Part shown: in pieces, positions 18,740-28,729 of the stretch
How the letters are laid out: each line of letters starts with the position of its first letter
How positions within the stretch are numbered: position 1 is the first letter of the stretch
NCBI RefSeq assembly: GCF_024169925.1
Contig: NZ_JALJXF010000001.1
Location: 4,036,001-4,100,000, forward strand
Length of the DNA: 64,000 nucleotides
Direction: 5' to 3'
Source of the DNA: Methylorubrum extorquens
Lineage (GTDB): Bacteria > Pseudomonadota > Alphaproteobacteria > Rhizobiales > Beijerinckiaceae
Notes under the pieces: model-generated
What the model was told of the DNA's origin: nothing
Databases searched by the model: none
The model's input: the letters and a program-made list of their open reading frames with translations, nothing else
Made by a program: the position numbers and the translations under genes

Positions 18740-20920
18740 TTGAACTTGAGACGTCCTGGAACGAGTGAAGTCGCCTTTGCGATTCTGGCGGGGACGACCG
18801 CTGCACTGGCAGGGCCTGTACAGGCACAACCTGTCGTTCCGGTGACGGCATCCCCTGTCGCCGTCGCGCTCGATGAATTGGCCGTAGAGGGCCTCAGCCG
18901 CGGGGGCCTGCGCCTTGAGCCGCAGGGCGGCGTCACGGTCGGCTATCTTGGAAAGGCGACTCGGAGCGCCACCAAGACGCCGACGCCCCTGCTCGATACG
19001 CCGCAATCCGTCTCGGTCGTCACGCGGGAGCAGATCCTCGACCAGGGCTTCCAGTCGATCGGCGAGGCGACGCGCTACGTGCCGGGCGTGATCCAGGCCC
19101 AGGGCGAGGGCAACCGCGATGAGTTGATCATCCGCGGCCAGCGCTCGAATGCCGACTTCTTCGTCAACGGAATCCGCGACGATGTGCAGTATTACCGCGA
19201 CCTCTACAACATCCAGCGCATCGAAGTGCTGAAGGGGCCGAACGCGATGATCTTCGGCCGCGGCGGCGGCGGCGGCGTCATCAATCGCGTGCTCAAGGAG
19301 GCCGACGGCGTCCCGACCCGCGAGATCGTGGCCCAGGGCGGCCAGTTCGCGAACAAGCGCGTGGCGCTCGATGTCGGCGACCGCGTCTCCGACAGTGTGT
19401 TCTTCCGCATGAACGGCGTGTTCGAGGATACGGCGACCTACCGCGACTTCGTCGATATCCGCCGCTACGGCGTGAACCCGACGATGACGTTCCTGCTCGG
19501 GCCGCAGACAACGCTGCGCCTCTCCTACGAATTCTTCCACGACGACCGCACCACCGATCGCGGCCTCCCCTCGCAGTTCGGCCGGCCCTACCGGTATCGC
19601 GACAACCGGACGACCTATTTCGGCAACCCGTTCCTGTCGCCGACCTATGTCAACGCCCACATCGCCACGGCGCAGCTCGACCACGTCTTCGAGAACGGCG
19701 TCGTGATGCGCAGCCAGTCACGCATCGCCGATTACGAAAAATTCTACCAGAACGTCTTCCCCGGTGGGGAGGTGAATGCGGCCGGAACGGCGGTCAACAT
19801 TTCGGCCTATAACAGCCAGACCGACCGGACGAACTACTTCAACCAGACCGACTTCACCTACCAGTTCCTGACGGGGCCCGTGAAGCACACCCTGCTCGCC
19901 GGGTTCGAACTCGGCTACCAGGAAGGCTTGAGCTTCCGCGAGGAAGGCTTCTTCGCGACGCCGGGCGCGCCGCTGAGCCTTGCCGTCAATCCGCTTGCGC
20001 CGCTGAGCCGGGTCGGCATCAACTTCCGCAATACGACCGGCGCCAACAGCGTCTACGACCTCGGCCTCGCCGCGGCCTACGTGCAGGATCAGGTCGAGCT
20101 GAACGAGCATGTGCAACTCATCGGCGGCCTGCGCTTCGACCATTTCAACTTCGCGGCGACCGACCGGCGCACCAATATCACCAACGCCCGCGTGGATGAT
20201 CTGGTCTCGCCGCGGGCCGGCCTCGTCGTGAAGCCGCTGCAGAACCTCGCCTTCTACACAAGCTACAGCATCTCGTACCTGCCCTCGTCGGGCGACCAGT
20301 TCAGCACGCTGAGCCCAGGGCTCGCCATCGCCCAGCCGGAGAAGTTCGAGAACACCGAAGTCGGCGTGAAATACGACGTCTCCCCCGTGCTTCAGATCAC
20401 CGGTGCGCTGTTCAACCTCGACCGCAGCAACCAGCGCATCCCCGACCCGAATCGGGCCGGCTTCTTCCTGACCTCGGGCCGGACCAACACGCAGGGCGCG
20501 GAGATCGGCGCCAACGGCTACCTCACCGATTGGTGGTCGATCGCGGGCGGCTACGCCTTCACAGATGCACGCATCACCAGCAATCTTTCCCCAGCGATCG
20601 TTGCCGGAAACTTCGTCGGGCTGGTGCCGCTGAACGCCTTCACGCTGTGGAACAAGTTCGACATCGACCCGAGCTTCTCGGTCGGCGTCGGCTTCATCAA
20701 CCAGTCCCACACCTTCGCGACCTCGGATCAGACCGTGCGTCTCCCGAGCTACTCGCGCTTCGATATGGGCTTGTTCTACCGGATCAACGAGAATGTGCGC
20801 GCACAGGTGAACATCGAGAACCTGTTCGACCGCAACTACATCGTCTCGGCGCACAACAACAACAACATCCTGCCCGGCGCCCCCCGCACGGTCCGGGCTC
20901 AAGTCATCGTGCGCTGGTAG
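18740..20920 (+). CDS. TonB-dependent siderophore receptor (Fiu/catecholate-like)
   Basis: 726 aa. A signal peptide ends near VQAQ. The plug domain contains LLDTPQSVSVVTREQILDQG, ATRYVPGV, and the plug core VLKGPNAMIFGRGGGGGVINR. The barrel ends in the aromatic residue of QVIVRW, as outer-membrane barrels do. The plug resembles catecholate ferri-siderophore receptors, so iron uptake is likely, but the ligand is not determinable. No TonB, ABC importer or reductase gene is adjacent. Start uncertain: TTG 18740 or TTG 18746. Confidence 0.92.
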   Translation: MNLRRPGTSEVAFAILAGTTAALAGPVQAQPVVPVTASPVAVALDELAVEGLSRGGLRLEPQGGVTVGYLGKATRSATKTPTPLLDTPQSVSVVTREQILDQGFQSIGEATRYVPGVIQAQGEGNRDELIIRGQRSNADFFVNGIRDDVQYYRDLYNIQRIEVLKGPNAMIFGRGGGGGVINRVLKEADGVPTREIVAQGGQFANKRVALDVGDRVSDSVFFRMNGVFEDTATYRDFVDIRRYGVNPTMTFLLGPQTTLRLSYEFFHDDRTTDRGLPSQFGRPYRYRDNRTTYFGNPFLSPTYVNAHIATAQLDHVFENGVVMRSQSRIADYEKFYQNVFPGGEVNAAGTAVNISAYNSQTDRTNYFNQTDFTYQFLTGPVKHTLLAGFELGYQEGLSFREEGFFATPGAPLSLAVNPLAPLSRVGINFRNTTGANSVYDLGLAAAYVQDQVELNEHVQLIGGLRFDHFNFAATDRRTNITNARVDDLVSPRAGLVVKPLQNLAFYTSYSISYLPSSGDQFSTLSPGLAIAQPEKFENTEVGVKYDVSPVLQITGALFNLDRSNQRIPDPNRAGFFLTSGRTNTQGAEIGANGYLTDWWSIAGGYAFTDARITSNLSPAIVAGNFVGLVPLNAFTLWNKFDIDPSFSVGVGFINQSHTFATSDQTVRLPSYSRFDMGLFYRINENVRAQVNIENLFDRNYIVSAHNNNNILPGAPRTVRAQVIVRW

Positions 20921-20934
20921 CCGCCCCGCCTGAT

Positions 20935-20962
20935 CCCGCCTCCGGAGACCTTCGGAGGCGGG
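20935..20962. terminator. Bidirectional hairpin between convergent genes
   Basis: CCCGCCTCCG (20935-20944) pairs with CGGAGGCGGG (20953-20962), loop of 8 nt. It lies between the TonB receptor stop and the converging DUF2794 stop. No T-tract. Confidence 0.62.
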
Positions 20963-20964
20963 GA

Positions 20965-21360
20965 TTACACCGCCCGCAGCGGCCCCTCCAGGACGCCGAT
21001 GACGCGAGCGAGGTCGTTGCCGCGCTTCATCACGAGGCCGCTCGCCGCGATCACCGCGTAGGCGCCCTGGCGGCGGGCGAGCTTGGGATCCTTCTCGATC
21101 CGGTAGAGCGGCATCTCGGAAGCGCGGCGATAGATCGAGAACACCGCCTTGTCGCGGCGGAAATCGAGGGCGTAGTCGCGCCATTCGCCCTCGGCGACGC
21201 GCCGTCCATAGAGGTTGAAGATGGTCCGCAACTCGTCGCGCTGGAAGGCGACTTGCGGGGTGGTGGGCGACGGAAACGGGATGACTTGCGGCGTCGCTTG
21301 CGGCGCCATTGGGCTATCCCGGTCGTTCGAGCGGTGATCGACGCTCTGCCCCTCGCTCAT
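20965..21360 (-). CDS. DUF2794 domain protein
   Basis: 131 aa from ATG 21360 (ATG 21306 is a possible shorter start). The conserved part is FQRDELRTIFNLYGRRVAEGEWRDYALDFRRDKAVFSIYRRASEMPLYRIEKDP, then QGAYAVIAASGLVMKRGNDL, which is the DUF2794 family found in alphaproteobacteria. The first 35 residues are poorly conserved and Pro-rich. Cytosolic by appearance. Function unknown. Confidence 0.88.
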   Translation of the reverse strand: MSEGQSVDHRSNDRDSPMAPQATPQVIPFPSPTTPQVAFQRDELRTIFNLYGRRVAEGEWRDYALDFRRDKAVFSIYRRASEMPLYRIEKDPKLARRQGAYAVIAASGLVMKRGNDLARVIGVLEGPLRAV

Positions 21361-21874
21361 CGTCACTCCCGTATCGGTGCCGGCGTTCCTGCGGCGTGGG
21401 GGAGATGATGGGCCTCGCGGCAGGCACCCGCAAGGTGCTTCGCCGGCCATCGTTGGAGGAGCAGGGTTTCGGCGCGGGGCGCGAGACGCATGTGCGTCGC
21501 CGCACGGTGAGGTGGCAAACTTCACCGTCCCGCCGCAGACTCGCCTTGCCATCGCCACCGCGACACGCTTTCACTGTGACCTGAAACCTCGTCGGTCTGT
21601 CCACTGCGGCGGCGCCTGAACCCGAGCTCCCCAGCCCTCGGGCAATGCCGCGGATCTCGGCAAACCGGCATCCAGGGGTTTCGAGACCCAAGGACTTCAG
21701 GCGGCCTCCTCGGAGCGCCGCCCTTTTTTCGTGTCGAGGCTCCCGCTTCTCGCTGGTGCATCAGCCCGAAAGCCGATGCCACCCCTCGGGACGATACTCG
21801 CGGCATGGAGCCGGGGCCGCAGCCCCCAATAACCATCTTGGCAGCCGCGCCCGCCGGCGCGAGAAGCGGCGGCC
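21361..21874. other. Divergent intergenic region DUF2794 / bluB
   Basis: 514 bp. It must hold the promoters of both genes. I looked for a cobalamin riboswitch ahead of bluB and did not find a convincing B12 box. Short open frames occur on both strands without recognisable products. A GC-rich segment at 21700-21745 (gcggcctcctcggagcgccgc then a T-run) could form a weak terminator-like hairpin. Confidence 0.35.
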
Positions 21875-22540
21875 ATGCCAGAGTGCCTTCCCCCCGCGGC
21901 GACCTCTCCGCCCGTCTTCGACGACGCCTTCCGCGCCCGCCTCGCGGATCTGTTCGCGTGGCGGCGGGACGTGCGGCGCTTCTCCGGCGATCCGGTCGAT
22001 GAGGCCGCGCTGCGAACCTGCCTCGATCTGGCGGCGCTGGCGCCCTCCGTCGGCAACAGCCAGCCCTGGCGGTTCGTACGGGTGTCCGAGCCTCGACGGC
22101 GCGCGGCGGTCATCGCCAGCTTCGAGCGCTGCAACGCCGCAGCCTGCGCGACCTATGCCGACGAACAACGGACGCTCTACGCCCGCCTGAAGCTCGCGGG
22201 CCTGCGTGAGGCGCCGGTTCATCTCGCCGTGTTCTGCGATTCCGGGACGGGCGCCGGCCACGGCCTGGGCCGCGCGACCATGCCGGAGATGCTGCGCTAC
22301 TCGGTGGCGGCCTGCATCCATGCCTTCTGGCTCGCCGCCCGCGCCCACGGGCTCGGCGTCGGCTGGGTCTCGATCCTCGAACCCGGCCTCGTGACCGACG
22401 CCCTCGACGTGCCGGAAGGCTGGGATCTGATCGCCTATCTCTGTGTCGGCCACCCGGTCGAAGAGCATGCCGACCCGGAACTCGTCCGCCACGGCTGGCA
22501 GGAGCGGCACCCGGAGGCGGTCCGGCTCCACGAGCGCTGA
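21875..22540 (+). CDS. bluB: 5,6-Dimethylbenzimidazole synthase BluB
   Basis: 221 aa. Converts reduced FMN and oxygen to 5,6-dimethylbenzimidazole, the lower ligand of cobalamin. Nitroreductase-like fold with BluB-specific WRRDVRRFSGDPVDEAAL at the N-terminus, LAPSVGNSQPWRFVRV, then MLRYSVAACIHAFWLAARAHGLGVGWVSIL and the C-terminal LCVGHPVEEHADPELVRHGWQ. No other cobalamin genes are nearby, so it acts with a pathway encoded elsewhere. Confidence 0.94.
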   Translation: MPECLPPAATSPPVFDDAFRARLADLFAWRRDVRRFSGDPVDEAALRTCLDLAALAPSVGNSQPWRFVRVSEPRRRAAVIASFERCNAAACATYADEQRTLYARLKLAGLREAPVHLAVFCDSGTGAGHGLGRATMPEMLRYSVAACIHAFWLAARAHGLGVGWVSILEPGLVTDALDVPEGWDLIAYLCVGHPVEEHADPELVRHGWQERHPEAVRLHER

Positions 22541-22733
22541 GGGAGCACCGGGGACGTTGCCGGGACTCGCCGCCGTTACTTAAAATTTTCGGGAAATTCC
22601 GAGCCCGGGATTCGCTCTGCTGCCAAGAGGCGGTGCATGAGACCCGCTTTTTTGCGCGCGTAAAGCAGAACGGCAAGCTGGAACGGCGGATCGTCTTCGA
22701 CAGTTACGCTCCAGCTTCGTAAGGCGGTCTTCG

Positions 22734-23249
22734 ATGTTCAGGACAATCAAGTACAGGGTGCGTCTCGCGGGCGCGCTCGCAGGAGTGCTGTGCGCGGCCG
22801 GTGCCGCACAGGCTCGGGAAGTCGTCCCTTTCGCCGAGGGGATCGGAGCGGGCACGATCGTGGTGCGCACCACCGAACGCCGGCTCTACCTCGTCAACGG
22901 CGACGGCACGGCGATCCGCTACCCCGTTGCGGTCGGCAAGCCGGGCAAGCAGTGGAGCGGCGCCACGCAGATCGACGGCAAGTATTACCAGCCCGACTGG
23001 TCGCCCCCGGCGGAGGTGAAGCGCGACAACCCGCGCCTGCCCAACCTCATCCGCGGCGGCTCGCCGAGCAATCCGATGGGCGTGGCGGCGATGACTCTGC
23101 GGGGTGGCGAATACGCCATCCACGGCACCAACCGGCCGAATTCGATCGGCACCTTCGCGTCCTACGGCTGCATCCGCATGTACAACCAGGACATCGCCGA
23201 CCTGTTCGGGCGCGTCACCGTCGGCACCGACGTGTATGTCATGCGCTGA
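22734..23249 (+). CDS. L,D-transpeptidase (YkuD/ErfK family)
   Basis: 171 aa. A signal peptide ends near AAQA. The catalytic motif is intact: YAIHGTNRPNSIG followed by SYGCIRM, where the Cys is the nucleophile. It forms 3-3 crosslinks in peptidoglycan or attaches proteins to it, in the periplasm. No LysM or other binding domain is present, so it is a minimal enzyme. About 190 bp separates it from bluB, with an AT-richer start, so it likely has its own promoter. Confidence 0.94.
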   Translation: MFRTIKYRVRLAGALAGVLCAAGAAQAREVVPFAEGIGAGTIVVRTTERRLYLVNGDGTAIRYPVAVGKPGKQWSGATQIDGKYYQPDWSPPAEVKRDNPRLPNLIRGGSPSNPMGVAAMTLRGGEYAIHGTNRPNSIGTFASYGCIRMYNQDIADLFGRVTVGTDVYVMR

Positions 23250-23360
23250 ACGGCAGTTCGAGCCGCAGCCATCCGCAACGCCGCGCGGGCCGCACCCCCA
23301 CGGGCCCTCCCTGCGACCGAACCGGAGCCATTCGCAGCCCCGACATGCGCCGGGCGGCCC

Positions 23361-23386
23361 ATGGAGCGGTGAGATGGAGCGGTGAG
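23361..23386 (+). repeat. 13-bp perfect tandem duplication
   Basis: ATGGAGCGGTGAG occurs twice head to tail (23361-23373 and 23374-23386) in the gap between the L,D-transpeptidase and MFS genes. Probably a replication-slippage duplication. Confidence 0.85.
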
Positions 23387-23475
23387 TCGGCATCGCGGCG
23401 CGAAGGACCTGGGATGACAGATGGACAGGGGCGGGTTCGCGGCAGCCCTCCGCTCGATCGAGGGGGTTCGAGCGC

Positions 23476-24726
23476 GTGAGCGGTCTCGAACCCGCACGCG
23501 ACAAGGCGGCGATGCCTGAGCGGGACGATCTCGGTCGGGCGGCGCAATTGGCGCCGTTCTTCTGCCTCTACATCACCTTCGGCACGACGCTCGGCTTCCT
23601 CACCGGGGGCGCGCCGCTGATCCTGCGGGCCCGCGGCATCGATCTCGCCGAGGTCGGCTTCCTCCAGCTCATCAACCTGCCGGTCGGGCTCACCTTCCTC
23701 TGGGCCATGCTCGTGGACCGCATCCACCTGCCGCGCCTGCCGCACCGGCTCGGCTGGATCGTGCTGATGCAGGGGGCGACCATCGCCCTGCTGCTGGTGT
23801 TGAGCCGGGGCGAGGCCTGGCCGCTGCCGCTCCTGTTCGGGCTCGCGCTCGCGACCTGCTTCTGCGTCGCCACCATGGACATCGCGCTCGAAGCCCTCGT
23901 GGTCGAGACGGTCGGCCCGGAGCGCCGGCCCTATGTCGCTTCGGCCAAGCTCTGCGGCGCCTCGCTCGGCGGCCTGTTCGGCGCCGGGGTGCTGATCGCC
24001 GAGTACGACCGGCTCGGCTGGCACAACGCCGTGCTTGCCGTGGCGGTGCTGAACGGGCTCTGCCTCCTGCCGATGCTGCGCTATCCCGAGCGCGCCCTGC
24101 GGCGGGTCTCGGCGGAGGCGCAGCGCGGTGCCCTGGCGCTCGGACGGCTGCGGCTGCTCGGCGGGCGCGTGCTGGTGCTCGGCCTCTACTTCGCGGCGAT
24201 GTTCGCGCTCACCGGCTCGAACAACCTCGCCTTGCTCGACCTCGGCGTGCCGCTCGCGCAAGTCGGCCTCGTCACCGGCGGGCTTGCCTCGGGCATCAAC
24301 CTCGTCATGGCGCTGGTCTCCGGCCTCCTCGTGCGGCGGGTCGGCACGCTGTCGCTCATCACCGTCTCCGCCCTCGGCGTCGCGGGGTCGGGCCTGCTCA
24401 TGCTGTGGGCGACCGCGCAGGGAGCACCCAATCTCGGCCTCGCGGCAGCGATCCTCGGCATCCTGTGCGGCGGCGGGCTCGGCGTGCCGGTCTTCAACAT
24501 GATCTACCGCTGGGCCCAGGGGCCGCAGCCCGCCACCGACTACGCGCTTCTCTTCGGCGCGGCCTTCTTCGCCGCCCTGCCGCTGCGGGTCGGGGCGCCG
24601 GCACTCGCCGAGGCGGTTGGCTGGCCCGCCTACTTCGCCCTCGCGGTGCCGCTCTACGGGCTGGCCGTGCTGCTCCTGCGCGGTGCGATCGGGCGGACGC
24701 TGGCAGCCGACCACGCGGCTTCGTGA
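23476..24726 (+). CDS. MFS transporter (AmpG/siderophore-permease-like)
   Basis: 416 aa with about 12 hydrophobic helices. Opens with FFCLYITFGTTLGFLTGGAPLILRARGI, typical of the small MFS group that includes AmpG and RhtX/FptX siderophore permeases. The conserved Asp/Arg-rich loop (MLVDRIHLPRLPHRLGW) follows helix 2. The substrate cannot be read from the sequence; muropeptide or siderophore are the obvious candidates. Start is GTG 23476 or ATG 23512. An ABC exporter follows after about 100 bp. Confidence 0.82.
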   Translation: MSGLEPARDKAAMPERDDLGRAAQLAPFFCLYITFGTTLGFLTGGAPLILRARGIDLAEVGFLQLINLPVGLTFLWAMLVDRIHLPRLPHRLGWIVLMQGATIALLLVLSRGEAWPLPLLFGLALATCFCVATMDIALEALVVETVGPERRPYVASAKLCGASLGGLFGAGVLIAEYDRLGWHNAVLAVAVLNGLCLLPMLRYPERALRRVSAEAQRGALALGRLRLLGGRVLVLGLYFAAMFALTGSNNLALLDLGVPLAQVGLVTGGLASGINLVMALVSGLLVRRVGTLSLITVSALGVAGSGLLMLWATAQGAPNLGLAAAILGILCGGGLGVPVFNMIYRWAQGPQPATDYALLFGAAFFAALPLRVGAPALAEAVGWPAYFALAVPLYGLAVLLLRGAIGRTLAADHAAS

Positions 24727-24826
24727 GGGCCGCCCCGCGTCGGCGCCGCTGGCGCGACGACGCGCCCTCGCCTATGCGCCGGAGAGCCGCCCGCTTCCGG
24801 GCCAGAAGACCCGTCACAGCCACGCC

Positions 24827-26575
24827 ATGCTGAAGGCCTTCCTCGCCTATTACCGGCCGCACCGGACGCTGTTCCTGGTGGATTTCGGCTGCGCCGTGCT
24901 TTCCGGCCTGCTCGAACTCGGCTTTCCCCTCGCGGTCAAAGCCTTCGTCGACCGGCTGCTGCCGCAGCAGGATTGGAGCCTGATCCTGCTCGCGGCCATG
25001 GGCCTGACGCTGCTCTATGTCGCCAATGCCGGCCTGATGGTGGTCGTCACCTATTGGGGCCACGTGCTCGGCATCAACATCGAGACCGAGATGCGCGCCC
25101 GCGCCTTCGACCACCTGCAGAAGCTCTCGTTCCGGTTCTTCGACGGGCAGAAGACCGGCCATCTGGTGGCGCGCGTCACCAAGGATCTCGAGGAGATCGG
25201 CGAGGTCGCCCATCACGGCCCCGAGGACCTGTTCATCGCGGTAATGACGCTGTTCGGCGCCTTCGCGCTGATGTTTCTCGTCCACGCGCCATTGGCACTG
25301 ATGACGCTGGCGATCCTGCCCCTGATCGCCTTCATCGTCATCCGCTACGGCGGGCGCATGACCCGCAACTGGCAGGCGCAGTACGGGCGCGTCGGGGCCT
25401 TCAACGCCCGCATTGAGGAGAATGTCGGCGGCATCCGCGTGGTGAAGGCCTTCGCCAACGAGGCGCACGAGCGGGCGCTGTTCGCCTCCGACAACCTGAA
25501 ATACCGCACCACCAAGCTCGAAGCCTACCGGCTGATGGCGGGCGCCCTGTCGATCAACTATCTGGGCCTGCGCCTCGTGCAGATCGTGGTGCTCCTGGGC
25601 GGCGCCGCCTTCGTGGTGCGCGGCGACCTGACGGCCGGCGGGTTCGTCGGCTTCCTGCTTCTCGTGGCGGTGTTCTACCGGCCGCTGGAGAAGATCGGAG
25701 CGGTGATCGAGACCTACCCGAAGGGCATCGCCGGCTTTCGCCGCTACCAGGAACTGCTCGCCACCGAGCCCGACATCGCCGACCGGCCGGGCGCCATCCC
25801 CGCCCCGCCGCTCAAGGGCGAGATCCGCTTCGAGGGCGTGCGCTTCGGCTACAGCCCGGACCGGCCGGTGCTGGCCGGCGTCGATCTGACGATCCGCGCG
25901 GGCGAGACGGTGGCCTTCGTCGGACCCTCGGGGGCGGGCAAGACGACGCTCCTCTCGCTGATTCCGCGCTTCTACGAGGGGCAAGCCGGGCGCATCACCA
26001 TCGACGGCCACGACATCCGCGACCTGACGCTGGCCTCGCTGCGCGGGCAGATCGGCATCGTGCAGCAGGACGTGTTCCTGTTTGCCGGCACGATCCGCGA
26101 GAACATCGCTTATGGCCGTCTCGGTGCGAGCGAGGCCGAGATCATGGACGCCGCTACCCGCGCCCGGCTCGATGGGCTGATCGCCGCCCTGCCCGAGGGG
26201 CTCGACACGGTGATCGGCGAGCGCGGTGTGAAGCTGTCGGGCGGGCAGAAGCAGCGGCTCGCGATCGCCCGCGCCTTCCTCAAGAACCCGCCGATCCTGA
26301 TCCTCGACGAGGCGACCTCGGCGCTCGACACCGAGACCGAGCGGGAGATCCAGACCTCGCTGTTCGAGCTGGCGGAGGGGCGCACGACCCTCGTCATCGC
26401 CCACCGGCTGGCCACCATCCGCCACGCCGACCGCATCGTGGTGGTGGCCGAGAGCGGCATCGCCGAGCAGGGCCGCCACGACGCGCTGCTGGCCGGCGAC
26501 GGCTACTACCGCCGCCTGCACGCCGCCCAGGTCGAGGAATCGTTTTCGGATCGGCCGCGCACGGCAGCGGAGTGA
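24827..26575 (+). CDS. ABC exporter, fused membrane and ATPase domains
   Basis: 582 aa from ATG 24827. The N-terminal six-helix exporter domain covers about residues 1-310. The ATPase domain has Walker A GPSGAGKTT, Q-loop IGIVQQDVFLF, signature LSGGQKQRL, Walker B ILILDEATSALD and the H-loop IAHRL. Half-transporter of the MsbA/multidrug type, expected to act as a homodimer. Substrate unknown, lipid or drug export likely. A strong hairpin follows the stop. Confidence 0.93.
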   Translation: MLKAFLAYYRPHRTLFLVDFGCAVLSGLLELGFPLAVKAFVDRLLPQQDWSLILLAAMGLTLLYVANAGLMVVVTYWGHVLGINIETEMRARAFDHLQKLSFRFFDGQKTGHLVARVTKDLEEIGEVAHHGPEDLFIAVMTLFGAFALMFLVHAPLALMTLAILPLIAFIVIRYGGRMTRNWQAQYGRVGAFNARIEENVGGIRVVKAFANEAHERALFASDNLKYRTTKLEAYRLMAGALSINYLGLRLVQIVVLLGGAAFVVRGDLTAGGFVGFLLLVAVFYRPLEKIGAVIETYPKGIAGFRRYQELLATEPDIADRPGAIPAPPLKGEIRFEGVRFGYSPDRPVLAGVDLTIRAGETVAFVGPSGAGKTTLLSLIPRFYEGQAGRITIDGHDIRDLTLASLRGQIGIVQQDVFLFAGTIRENIAYGRLGASEAEIMDAATRARLDGLIAALPEGLDTVIGERGVKLSGGQKQRLAIARAFLKNPPILILDEATSALDTETEREIQTSLFELAEGRTTLVIAHRLATIRHADRIVVVAESGIAEQGRHDALLAGDGYYRRLHAAQVEESFSDRPRTAAE

Positions 26576-26579
26576 GGCG

Positions 26580-26610
26580 CCCCCTCTCCCCGCCGGGCGG
26601 GGAGAGGGGG
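26580..26610 (+). terminator. Strong hairpin after the ABC exporter gene
   Basis: CCCCCTCTCCCCGCC (26580-26594) pairs perfectly with GGCGGGGAGAGGGGG (26596-26610), 4 bp after the stop codon. No T-run. Probable terminator or 3'-end stabiliser. Confidence 0.65.
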
Positions 26611-26636
26611 ACACACGCGATAACCGAAGTGATCGG

Positions 26637-26742
26637 CTAGAGCATCGTCCTGGATATCGGATCCAGGACGATGCTCTAGCCTATTGTCTTTGCATCATCT
26701 TTTTCCGAAAGCCGGCAGCCACCTTTCGGGATGATGCTCTAG
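26637..26742 (-). repeat. Composite palindromic repeat A-B (copy 2), inverted orientation
   Basis: On the minus strand the order is module A (26742 to 26691), spacer, module B (26679 to 26637). Module B here is a near-perfect palindrome (ctagagcatcgtcctgga ... tccaggacgatgctctag). It lies between the converging ABC exporter and gmk genes, 9 bp beyond the gmk stop. Confidence 0.88.
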
Positions 26743-26750
26743 AAACCGTA

Positions 26751-27422
<672 letters not shown>

Positions 27423-27456
27423 CGGGCGAAACTTCCGCTGCGCATGTCTCTCGCTC

Positions 27457-28347
27457 TCATTCGACGTTCTGCACCTGCTCGCGGAATTGCTCCACCACGG
27501 CCTTCAAGTCGAGTCCGATCCGCGACAGGCTGATGTCGCCCGCCTTGGCACACAGCGTGTTGGCTTCGCGGCCGAGTTCCTGGGCCAGGAAATCGAGCCG
27601 CCGGCCGATCGCGCCGCCCTGAGCCAGCAGCTCGCCGATGGCCGCGAGGTGGGCACGCAGGCGGTCGAGTTCCTCGCGCACATCCGCCTTGGCAGCGAGC
27701 AGCACCGCCTCCTGATGCAGGCGGTCGGGGTCGAGCCCCCCGGCGCCGACGAGTGCTGCCACCGCCTCGCCAAGCCGGGCGCGCACCGCCTCGGGCCGGC
27801 GGGCGGGGCAGTCCTCGGCGGCCTGGGTCAGGCGGGCGATGTCCGCGATCTGGCCGCTCACGACCGCGTGGAGCCGCGCCCCTTCCGCCCGGCGGGCGGA
27901 GACGAGGTCGGCCACGAGGGTCTCGATCCCGGCGGCGAGATCCCGATTGAGCGCTTCAGGGTCGGTCCCGGCTTCGCTTTCGGTCTCCACGACGCCGCGC
28001 ACGGCGAGCAGGCCGTCGAGCGTCGCAGGGCCGACCTCGGCGGGGCGCGGCACGCGGGCGACCGCCGCGGCGAGGCTCGCCAGCAGGAGCTCGTCAATGC
28101 GCACACGCACCGCCGCCTCGGGCCGCGTCAAGGTCAGACCAAGCTGGCACTGGCCGCGAGAGAGCGCCTTCGACAGGGCGGCGCGAGCTCCCTCCCCCGC
28201 CGCCTCGAAGCCGTTCGGCACGCGCACGCGGATGTCGAGTCCGCGCCCGTTCACGGTGCGGATCTCCCACAACCACTGTACCGCGCCAGTCGTGCCGGCG
28301 GAGCGGGCAAACCCGGTCATGCTCGCGAGGGTCGTGCCTTCGCTCAT
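27457..28347 (-). CDS. yicC: YicC family endoribonuclease-type protein
   Basis: 296 aa from ATG 28347, with ATG 28320 (MTGFARS) as the alternative typical family start. The N-terminal domain carries SMTGFARS and WEIRTVNGRGLDIRVRVP; the C-terminal DUF1732 part carries RRLDFLAQELGREANTLCAKAGD and the final LDLKAVVEQFREQVQNVE. E. coli YicC is an RNase affecting small-RNA stability; its role here is inferred from the family. Operon with gmk. Upstream bases contain degenerate copies of tggtcgtgtc. Confidence 0.93.
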   Translation of the reverse strand: MSEGTTLASMTGFARSAGTTGAVQWLWEIRTVNGRGLDIRVRVPNGFEAAGEGARAALSKALSRGQCQLGLTLTRPEAAVRVRIDELLLASLAAAVARVPRPAEVGPATLDGLLAVRGVVETESEAGTDPEALNRDLAAGIETLVADLVSARRAEGARLHAVVSGQIADIARLTQAAEDCPARRPEAVRARLGEAVAALVGAGGLDPDRLHQEAVLLAAKADVREELDRLRAHLAAIGELLAQGGAIGRRLDFLAQELGREANTLCAKAGDISLSRIGLDLKAVVEQFREQVQNVE

Positions 28348-28729
28348 CGTGACTTGGCTGGTCGTGTCCTGATCAGTCGTGTCTTGGCTGGTGTTGGCCA
28401 AAAGCGCGTCGCTCCCGCTCGTCCTCCGTCGGTGCTCGGCCGCTGATGGCGGGGAACGACTCCGGAAAAGGTCGGTTTGTCGGATACGCGCTTTCCGTGA
28501 GGGAGCGCAATGCAGGGGCGGGCGGAAGGCCGGCCCGGCGCTGCGCGCGTGCACCGCACCAATACCGCACCGCCCTATTCTGCACAAAAAATGTCCACGT
28601 CACATAATGAAGCAAGAGCCCAGCGTCCAAGCAGGCATGAATACTGTGCATCAGCTTGACGTGTACTGCCTGTCTTCCTAACTTCCAAGTCGATCAAAGG
28701 GCGCCGAACATCCGAGCGGGGACCCATCC
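28348..28729. other. Divergent intergenic region yicC / unknown gene
   Basis: 382 bp. The part next to yicC holds short degenerate direct repeats (cttggctggt at about 28353 and 28385). The part at 28580-28680 is AT-richer and includes TTGACG at 28656-28661, a possible -35 box for the gene at 28730. No gene recognised. Confidence 0.35.

Noticed and set aside
21361..21874. Possible cobalamin riboswitch ahead of bluB
   Set aside because: No convincing B12 box or associated stem pattern seen on the plus strand; a covariance-model search would settle it.
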